64,000 bases of DNA from Pseudanabaena sp. (lineage in GTDB: Bacteria; Cyanobacteriota; Cyanobacteriia; Pseudanabaenales; Pseudanabaenaceae), in NCBI GenBank assembly GCA_003249035.1, contig QBMK01000018.1, positions 17,229 to 81,228 of the forward strand, read 5' to 3'. The translations under genes and the position numbers were made by a program. The notes under the pieces are model-generated. The model was not told the DNA's origin. It worked only from the letters and a program-made list of their open reading frames with translations, and did not search any database. Shown here piece after piece: positions 16,165 to 24,500 of the stretch (position 1 is its first letter; every line of letters starts with the position of its first letter).

Positions 16165-17688
16165 GTGCTAGCAAGGGTTTGGAGCGCAGCAATCTTAGGC
16201 ATCGATGCAATCCAAGTGGGTGTGGAGGTAGATGTATCAGGAGGTTTACCCGGAATCACCTTAGTGGGATTACCAGATACAGCAGTGCAAGAAAGCCGAG
16301 AACGAGTTAAGGCGGCGATCAAGAATGCAGGCTTCGCTTTCCCTATGCGAAAGATTGTGATTAATCTTACACCTGCCGATCTTCGTAAAGAAGGACCTAT
16401 CTTTGATTTGCCAATTAGCATCGGCATTTTAGCTGCCTCTGAACAGATTGATCCTCAGTTATTAGGCGATCACTTATTCTTAGGCGAGGTTTCTCTTGAT
16501 GGCTCGCTTCGACCTGTCTCTGGTGTATTACCTATCGCTGCCGCAGCTAAGCGCTTAGGAATGATTGGCATTGTTGTGCCGAAGGAAAATGCGCAAGAAG
16601 CGGCTTTGGTTAAAGGTCTCTCTGTGTATGGATTGCAAAGTATTACCGAGGTAGGGGATTTCTTAGCTAATCCTGACAAATATGCACCAGTAGTTGCAAA
16701 TCCTGAACTGAAATGGCATGAAAGTGAGTTTAAATTAGATCTTAAAGATGTTAAAGGTCAACAACATGCTCGTCGCGCCTTGGAAATAGCCGCTGCAGGT
16801 GGACACAATCTAATTTTTGTTGGTCCCCCCGGTTCCGGTAAAACTCTATTGGCAAGACGATTACCCAGCATTTTGCCCAATATGAACTTTGATGAAGCAC
16901 TAGAAGTAACAAGAATTCACTCTGTAGCTGGCTTGTTAAAAGGTAAAGGAATGGTATCTGATCGCCCATTTCGCAGTCCCCACCATTCTGCGTCTGGCCC
17001 CTCGTTAGTTGGCGGCGGCAGTTTTCCGCGACCCGGGGAAATCACTCTAGCCACAAATGGCATCCTTTTTTTGGACGAGCTTACTGAGTTTAAGCGGGAT
17101 GTATTGGAATTTTTGCGACAACCATTAGAAGATGGGTTTGTGAGCATTTCCCGTACTCGCCAATCCGTAACCTTCCCGGCTCAATTTACACTTGTCGCAA
17201 GTACAAACCCTTGCCAATGTGGATACTACGGTGATTCTGTGCAGCCTTGCACTTGTACTCCACGTCAGCGTGAACAATATTGGGCAAAATTATCAGGTCC
17301 GTTAATGGATCGGATCGACTTACAGGTAACAGTGGCAAGACTAAAACCTGAGGAGATGACACGATCATCCGAGGGGGAAAACTCTAGCGCTGTTAAAGAA
17401 AGAGTTCAAGCAGCTCGCAAGATTCAACAAAATCGATTTCAACAAGAAGCTAGAGTAAATTGTAATGCTCAAATGCAATCTAGGCACTTGCGCCAATGGT
17501 GTCAACTAGATAATCCTTCACGTGATTTATTAGAAGCTGCAATTAAACGTTTAGGTCTATCAGCTCGGGCAACTGATCGCATTCTCAAAGTATCCCGCAC
17601 GATCGCCGATCTAGCTAATGCCGAAAACATTCAAGTAGTTCATGTTGCTGAGGCAGTCCAATACCGCACTCTTGATCGAGTCACATGA
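16165..17688 (+). CDS. comM: ComM/YifB family Mg chelatase-like AAA+ ATPase
   Basis: A 507-aa protein of normal length, starting at GTG 16165. An N-terminal ChlI/Lon-like domain (LARVWSAAILGIDAIQVGVEVDVSGGLPGITLVGLPDTAVQESRERVKAAIKNAG) is followed by an AAA+ module with Walker A GPPGSGKTLLARRLPSILP, Walker B GILFLDELTEF and a Cys-rich insertion NPCQCGYYGDSVQPCTCTPRQREQY that is standard for the family. ComM is a hexameric helicase that promotes branch migration during natural transformation in Vibrio. It lies just upstream of the pilus chemotaxis genes on the same strand and shares the window with comEC, which fits competence. Confidence 0.93.
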   Translation: MLARVWSAAILGIDAIQVGVEVDVSGGLPGITLVGLPDTAVQESRERVKAAIKNAGFAFPMRKIVINLTPADLRKEGPIFDLPISIGILAASEQIDPQLLGDHLFLGEVSLDGSLRPVSGVLPIAAAAKRLGMIGIVVPKENAQEAALVKGLSVYGLQSITEVGDFLANPDKYAPVVANPELKWHESEFKLDLKDVKGQQHARRALEIAAAGGHNLIFVGPPGSGKTLLARRLPSILPNMNFDEALEVTRIHSVAGLLKGKGMVSDRPFRSPHHSASGPSLVGGGSFPRPGEITLATNGILFLDELTEFKRDVLEFLRQPLEDGFVSISRTRQSVTFPAQFTLVASTNPCQCGYYGDSVQPCTCTPRQREQYWAKLSGPLMDRIDLQVTVARLKPEEMTRSSEGENSSAVKERVQAARKIQQNRFQQEARVNCNAQMQSRHLRQWCQLDNPSRDLLEAAIKRLGLSARATDRILKVSRTIADLANAENIQVVHVAEAVQYRTLDRVT

Positions 17689-17966
17689 CAATTGTCTGCA
17701 CTTAATGCCACTAATTGTTATGTGATTTAAAAAAATATTTTGATTGTAATGCTAGAGCTAGACTATATACATGCTATTTTGTGTCTTGACTTTCGGCTCT
17801 ACTCTTAAACTCATTTATCGGAGAAGACTAAAATATGAACAGTTTAATAAGTTGTTAAGCGCTAGCTTAAGTTTTAAGATCGGCAAAGCAAAATGCTAAG
17901 CGTCTTAACCCTAATATATTTGTTTAATGATTTGCTAGTGCAAGAATCCTATCGGGGCATTCATAT

Positions 17967-18335
17967 ATGAGTAAAGTTCTGGTGGTTGAAGACAGCTTTC
18001 CACAAAGAGAAATGATTGAGGAATTACTCAAAGGCAGTGGCTTAACTGTTAAGACTGCCAATGATGGTGTGGAAGCACTAGAGCAAATGCAAGTCAATTG
18101 TCCAGACATCGTGGTTATGGACATAGTCATGCCCCGCATGAATGGTTATGAACTATGTCGGCGTATTAAAACCGATCCTAAAACTGAGCGCGTTCCTGTT
18201 GTAATGTGTTCATCCAAGGGTGAAGAATTTGATCGCTACTGGGGAAGGAAGCAAGGTGCTGATGCTTATATCGCCAAACCCTTTCAACCTCAGGAGTTAG
18301 TTGGAACAGTTAAGCAGTTACTAAGAAAAACTTAA
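17967..18335 (+). CDS. CheY-like response regulator of the pilus chemotaxis operon (PilH-type)
   Basis: A 122-aa single receiver domain. The acidic pocket is E8-D9, the phosphoacceptor is D52 in VVMDIVMPRMNG, the Thr/Ser position is in VMCSSKG, and the conserved lysine is K104 in IAKPF. No output domain is present. It is the first gene of a four-gene set (CheY, CheW, MCP, CheA) that matches the pilus chemotaxis arrangement of Synechocystis. The gap to cheW is about 170 bp. A PatA/PilG-type regulator, often the first gene of such clusters, is not seen here; comM takes its place. Confidence 0.9.
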   Translation: MSKVLVVEDSFPQREMIEELLKGSGLTVKTANDGVEALEQMQVNCPDIVVMDIVMPRMNGYELCRRIKTDPKTERVPVVMCSSKGEEFDRYWGRKQGADAYIAKPFQPQELVGTVKQLLRKT

Positions 18336-18504
18336 TCATTTCACGAAGAATGCTAAAAGTATAAATAATTCTTGATTATTTAAAGTCTGTTGCTAAACAT
18401 CAGTAATTTAAAGTCTTCTAAATATTATCTAATGTTTATTTTCAAAACTTGAACACATTTACACTTTCACAGATGCTATTTTGCAAGGTAGAGATCCTCA
18501 AATT

Positions 18505-19032
18505 ATGTTAGGAAACCAAGAATTCTTCCCTGGCATGGGACAAGATCAAGCAAATGACTTTGATCAAGGCATCGAAGCTCCAGAAGGTGAGCTACATTTA
18601 AGATTTTTTGTGGCTTCTGGAATTGAGTTTGCTTTACCTGCAATTGGTGTCAGTCAAGTTTTGGAATATGCTCCAGATCGGATTAATCCGATGCCTAATG
18701 TCTCGCCCTTATTGCTAGGTACAGTGAATATTCGGGGTAGAGTAGTCTGGGTAGGCGATCTTGGTCAGTTTTTGGGAGAAGCTCCTCCTGTCAATACTGA
18801 TCGTGCAGAAATTTCGATCATTGCGATCGAGGATCAGGGCATGATGTTAGGTTTAGCTGTAGAACAAATTGGCGTAATGGCTTGGCTTGATTCTTCGCAA
18901 CTAAACGTCTCAAGAAATAGTTCTGATAGTATGGCTCCGTTTATTAAAGGTGAGTGGATAATGGAAGACAGCGATCCCCTTAAGTTGCTGGATCAAGTCA
19001 ATATTTTGAGATCGGCACGTTGGGCATCCTAG
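18505..19032 (+). CDS. CheW-like coupling protein of the pilus chemotaxis operon (PilI-type)
   Basis: A 175-aa CheW domain protein (LHLRFFVASGIEFALPAIGVSQVLEYAPDRINPMPNVSPLLLGTVNIRGRVVWVGDLGQFLG). I chose ATG 18505 because it has GGTAGAGA upstream; an in-frame TTG at 18481 would add eight residues but lacks a ribosome site. CheW proteins link the receptor to the CheA kinase at the membrane. The MCP gene follows 69 bp later. Confidence 0.9.
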   Translation: MLGNQEFFPGMGQDQANDFDQGIEAPEGELHLRFFVASGIEFALPAIGVSQVLEYAPDRINPMPNVSPLLLGTVNIRGRVVWVGDLGQFLGEAPPVNTDRAEISIIAIEDQGMMLGLAVEQIGVMAWLDSSQLNVSRNSSDSMAPFIKGEWIMEDSDPLKLLDQVNILRSARWAS

Positions 19033-19101
19033 CTAGATAGAGTAATTTCAAGATGACTTCGTACAAATGGCAGAGATTTTAGGGATTTTAGGAGAAAGGA
19101 C

Positions 19102-21450
19102 ATGGCATCAAGTACACAATATCAAAAAGAATATGAAAAGGCTTCCTTGGCATACATGCAAGGAGACTACAGTCAAGCTGGCAAGTTGACGCAAGAACTG
19201 GTCAAAGTCTGTCCTAGCGATCCTATGTATAGGTTACTTCATGCCCATATAAATCTTGCCCTAGAGCGTTATCAAGACTCAATTGGTGAATATGAAACTG
19301 TTTTAAATTTGACGGACGATAACTCTATTTTGGAATATGCCCATAGCGGTATTGCTGCAGCCAAAGAAAGACTAGATCTTGACGATGATAGCTACGGCCT
19401 GTCAGATATTGGTAGCGAAGCCGATGAGTTTAGTGACAAGCAATATGCTTACGAAGATAATAAATCCAACCAATCAACTTACATGCAAGGATCTTGGTCT
19501 ACCAATGATAGTGGTGGCCAAAGTACTGGATCAAATCGTATAGACGATTTTGATTTTGAAGATTTTAGTTCTGGCTCCTCGCTGAATGGCTCTAGCCAAT
19601 ATAGTTATGGTTCGGAAACTCAGCTTACTGGAGCGTCAAGTTTTAGCTCTGGGTTCAAGCCTAGTAGTGCCTCAGGGAGCTTAAATGCAGATACTGAAGT
19701 TGACTTTATGGATGAATTTGATGATTTTGATGACATTAATGAATCATCTTTTTCAAGCTCATTTAGTGACTCAGACGCAACTCAGATGGTCTCAGACATA
19801 TCCATGTCTGACTTTGGGAGTCAAGACTTTACAACTTCTGGGCGCTCAAATACGACATCATTAGCCAATCAGGACATTACCTCTGGCCAATTTAACCAAT
19901 CAGGAAATGAGGCGGAACTATTTGGATTAGGGGCAATAAATGCACCAGTATCAGCAAAAAGCTCGGGTACCGATGCAGTAACAGAAGGTTCTGAGCAGGG
20001 TGGATTATTCTCTCCTTTTGATAACTTGCCTCTAAAGACCAAGAATGTGATCACAGCGATCGCCGCAGGAGTAGTAGCTATGGTTGCCGCAGGTGTAGTT
20101 ACTAACTTTGCAACAGGCGCGATCTTAGATAAAGGCTCACGCGAACAAGTACGGAATACTGGCTGGATGATGGGCGGAGCAGCAGCTTTGGCAAGTGGCG
20201 CGATCGCTTTAGGCTTGGGCAAAAGATCTTCTAGGCTAATTGCTCAATCGACGACAAACCTACAAGCTCAGTTTGAAGCGGTAATTCGTGGTGATATGAA
20301 TCCCCGCGCGAACGTATACAGTGAAGATGAGTTTGGTAGACTTGCCGCTAGCTTTAACCAAATGATGCAATCGATTGTATCCAATACCACTGAAGCCCAG
20401 CGCAAAGCTGCCGATCAGGAACAAGCCAAAGAAGATTTACAACGTCAGGTAATCCGCTTGCTTGATGATGTTGAAGGTGCTGCTCGCGGTGACTTGACTG
20501 TACAAGCGGAGGTGACCGCCGACGTTCTTGGCGCAGTCGCTGACTCCTTTAACCTTACTATTCAAAACTTGCGCGAGATTGTTAATCAAGTAAAAATTGC
20601 GGCGCGTCAGGTAAATGAAAGTTCTCGAGAAAATGAAGCATTTGCCCGTAGTTTGTCATCAGAAGCGTTACGTCAAGCTGAAGAGCTAAGCGTTACCTTA
20701 AACTCTGTGCAAATGATGACCGAGTCGATTCAACGGGTAGCTGAAAGTGCGCGTGAAGCTGATCAGGTTGCAAAACTCGCGTCTGAAACTGCTATCAAGG
20801 GCGGTGATGCAGTAGAACGTACCGTGGCTGGTATTTTAGACATCCGTGAAACGGTTGCTGAAACCACGCGCAAAGTTAAGCGACTCGGTGAGTCTTCGCA
20901 AGAAATTTCTAAGATCGTAGGAGTGATTTCTGGGATTGCTTCGCGTACTAACTTACTTGCTTTAAACGCTAGTATTGAAGCAGCGAGAGCAGGAGATGCT
21001 GGAAGAGGTTTTGCGATCGTTGCGGACGAAGTCCGCCAGCTCGCGGATCGTGCCGCTAAATCATCTAAGGAAATTGAACAAATTGTATTGCAGATTCAGA
21101 GTGAAACAAGTGGCGTACAACAAGCGATGGAAGTCGGTACACAACAGGTTATTGATGGTACAAAGCGGGCTGAACAAGCACGACAATCATTAACTGATAT
21201 TATTCAAGTTTCACATCGCATTGAAACGTTGGTACTATCGATTACTGAAGATACAATCAAGCAAACCGAAACCTCAAGGACGGTATCACAGGTTATGCAG
21301 TCAGTTGAATTGTCCGCACAAGAAACTTCTCAGGAGTCCCAGCGGGTGTCCGCATCACTTCAAAATCTGGTAGGAGTAGCCCGCAGCCTGCAAGATTCGG
21401 TAGAACGATTCCGTGTTGATACAGGTGATAGAACAACGGGAGTTCGTTAG
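19102..21450 (+). CDS. Methyl-accepting chemotaxis protein of the pilus operon (PilJ-type)
   Basis: A 782-aa protein. Residues 1-90 are TPR-like ([54 protein letters not shown]), then comes a Ser/Asp-rich linker to about 310. Two membrane helices follow (about 313-338 and 353-375) with only a short loop between them. HAMP-like segments cover about 375-495, and the signalling tip is [56 protein letters not shown] (about 610-665). There is no periplasmic ligand domain, so input probably comes through the N-terminal cytoplasmic region. The cheA gene follows 54 bp later. Confidence 0.92.
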   Translation: MASSTQYQKEYEKASLAYMQGDYSQAGKLTQELVKVCPSDPMYRLLHAHINLALERYQDSIGEYETVLNLTDDNSILEYAHSGIAAAKERLDLDDDSYGLSDIGSEADEFSDKQYAYEDNKSNQSTYMQGSWSTNDSGGQSTGSNRIDDFDFEDFSSGSSLNGSSQYSYGSETQLTGASSFSSGFKPSSASGSLNADTEVDFMDEFDDFDDINESSFSSSFSDSDATQMVSDISMSDFGSQDFTTSGRSNTTSLANQDITSGQFNQSGNEAELFGLGAINAPVSAKSSGTDAVTEGSEQGGLFSPFDNLPLKTKNVITAIAAGVVAMVAAGVVTNFATGAILDKGSREQVRNTGWMMGGAAALASGAIALGLGKRSSRLIAQSTTNLQAQFEAVIRGDMNPRANVYSEDEFGRLAASFNQMMQSIVSNTTEAQRKAADQEQAKEDLQRQVIRLLDDVEGAARGDLTVQAEVTADVLGAVADSFNLTIQNLREIVNQVKIAARQVNESSRENEAFARSLSSEALRQAEELSVTLNSVQMMTESIQRVAESAREADQVAKLASETAIKGGDAVERTVAGILDIRETVAETTRKVKRLGESSQEISKIVGVISGIASRTNLLALNASIEAARAGDAGRGFAIVADEVRQLADRAAKSSKEIEQIVLQIQSETSGVQQAMEVGTQQVIDGTKRAEQARQSLTDIIQVSHRIETLVLSITEDTIKQTETSRTVSQVMQSVELSAQETSQESQRVSASLQNLVGVARSLQDSVERFRVDTGDRTTGVR

Positions 21451-21504
21451 GAATATTTACCTCTGTCTAGTTACTTATACCCCAATCTTTGAGAGGATTC
21501 TGTC

Positions 21505-24500
21505 ATGAACTCGGAACAACAACAACAGCGAATCATGGGTTACTTCATTGAAGAAGCCCGCGAACATCTCCAGACAATTGAGCAAGGAGTATTAAATTTA
21601 CAAGATATTCTTAATGACTCTGAGTCTATGAATGAGCTTTTTCGGGCAGCTCATTCAATTAAAGGTGGCGCTGCTATGTTGGGGGTAGGAAGTATTCAGC
21701 ATGTTGCGCACCGATTAGAAGACTTTTTTAAAATTCTTAAAGAGAATCATCATCTGACCGTCGATGAGCGCTTAAAAAGCTTGTTGTTGTCAGGATTCGA
21801 TCCACTGTCTGAACTTTTAGACGAATTGCAAGATAGCTACAAAATATCCGATGAGTTGACGATTGAGACAAATAACCGTGTCAAGCCAGTCTTTACCGAG
21901 TTAGAGTCCTACTTAAATCAGTTAGTCTCAGATTCTGATGGTCAGATATCTAATACATTTAGCCAAGAAGAAGAGAGGATTCCTCAATTACAGGAATTAG
22001 TCGTCTCTAAACAGTCAATATTTCAGCAAGAAATTACGACTAAAATGCGAGACATGCTGCAATTGTTTCGAGCTACAGATAATGCAGAGAGTCGATCGCA
22101 ATTACAAGCAATTTGCAATTACTTCCAAGAGGTTGGCAGTAACTTTGATCTGGAGCATTGGACTAATTTAGTCATCCAAATTAAGAATGCGATCGCTCAG
22201 TCTAGCAACTCATACCGCACACTTGCACCTATCTTAATTCGAGAGTTAAAAGAAGCCCAAGATCTGGTGTTGGCTAATCGGCAAGCAGAAATTACTGTGT
22301 CATTACAACTTCAAAATCTATTGCCATATAGATTTTCGGAGCCAGAGGATGATGAAGTTAGTACGATTTTCACTACAGCGTCAGGAGAAATTACCGAGGA
22401 TTCAATTGTAGATGGATTTGATGTTTCAGATATATCCACTACTGCAGATGCCGATCTAAATACAGATGTAGAGATTGATCTATTTGCGGATCAGGTAAAT
22501 GAAGAATCATTTGATTTGTCAGATACCAGTAAAAGTCAAGTAGACCAAATGGATTGGATGGATGGCGAATACGAAATCACTGAAAATCAGAATATTGATG
22601 GACCAAAAGTCGGCGCTTCAGAATTGAAATCTTTGGCTATTCTATTTGAAAACGATGACATTGATTTTGATTCTGCATGGGAAGATATTGAGTCCAATGA
22701 AACGAATATCGCAAACCATGGAGCTACTGAGGTCTCTGACACTCATGATGAGTTTGCCGATCTCCTTGACCATAATTCTGACAACAATGATGTAACTACC
22801 ATAAACTTGAGTACTGGAGAATCTAGTATTGATCAACTATTTGGTGACTTTTCTACCCAAGACTCAACGTCTGAGGATAATGATAGCTCTCTATTCCCAG
22901 ACGATCTTGAAGATTCTTGGGAAGAGCCATCTGATGCCATTTTGGAAACTAGTTCCGATATTATTTCTGAAGGTGGACAAGCAAGTCTAGACGACCTATT
23001 TGCAGAAAATTTTACTGGTGAACAGACTCTAGACAATCAATTTGATCTTGATTTAGGTATGGACATCGTTGAGCAAATTAGTGTTGAACAAGATAGTGAA
23101 TCTCAAGTAGATGTTGCACTTTCAATTGGCAATCAGTTTAATGATAGTGAATTCAGTGAAGTCGATGTTGAGGAGAATGGGTTGGGATTGCCATCGCTAG
23201 TAGATGGAACCGAACAGTCAGCAGATAGTAGACTGGATGACACAGATGATTCACAGCCTCTGTCTAGTGAGGAATATTTTGCAGCGCTCGCAAGGCAAGA
23301 AAGTGCGATCTCTAGTAATGAGATTACTGATGATGAATTCCTCAATTCTGATGTTGATATTTTCTTTGAAGATTCTATCGAAAATACATCCGGGGATTAT
23401 GCTCAAGTAATGTCCGAAAGTTCTGACTCCTATGGGATCGACACTTCTGGATTGAATATATTTGATGAGTTAGGATTTGATAATGATGCATTTGATGATG
23501 TAGAGAACTGTCAAGGATTTGTGGAATCAACAAATGCCGTATCAAATATTGCCGCTGATGAAAATCATGATGATTTTTTAGTAGCTATAACTGACGCTTT
23601 AGATGGAGATGGGAATGCTAGTACACTGAAGGGGAGCGATGAATTTATGGAAGATCCAATCTTAGCTATCAATAATGCTGAATTGGATGACTCCATAGTA
23701 GATGAAGTAGCTTCAGAATTTGTTGAGTTTATTGAAGGTGACGAGATTAGTGTCGCTGATGATTTTGCTGTGTTCTTTGCGGATTCCTTAAAGACAGAGG
23801 ATGTCTATGACTCTATCTCTACCGATAATTTTGGTGACGAATTTACTCTTACTGATAATTTAGTCGATTTCCTTGCAGAATCGGAAGAACCTACTGAGCC
23901 TGTAATTTCTAACGATATTTCTGATATTGAAAATGTGGTCGATGAATATACTAGCGACAGTGGTTTGGATTTCTTTACGACTGGAAGCTCTGAAGAACCT
24001 GAAACTTCTTTAAGCGATATCAATGATAAATATTTTGACGGTATTGACCAAGACAAAAATAGTATTGATGAACTAGGTGATTTCTTTGCCGATTCTGAAA
24101 AGCCCGAAGCTTTTAGTGATGTGAATAACGACTTAGAGGCTCTAGTTGATCGCACAGATAATACTGACGAATCAGATGATTTCTTTAATGAGTCTGAAGA
24201 GTCTGCTGTTATTTCTAGTGATATCATCGATAATCCTATTGAGGATTTCGAGCAAGAATTCAGTGTTACTGACGATATCAATTCCTTCTTTCCTTCTTTG
24301 GAAGCACCTGAAATTCCTAGTGATATTCTTGATGATCCTGAGAATGAATTTAACAATACTAGTGATCTAGATGATTTCTTTGTTGCTTCCGACGATCCTG
24401 AAATTGATTTTGGTGAACGCAATAATGAATTAGATGATCCCAATAATTTTGTTGACGGTGCTGATGATTTAAATAATGTCTTTGACGGACTAGAAGAGCA

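Noticed and set aside
23805-24443. 212-codon Ser-rich frame antisense to the CheA insert
   Set aside because: It arises from the Asp/Glu codons of the acidic insert read backwards, which give Ser and Ile runs.
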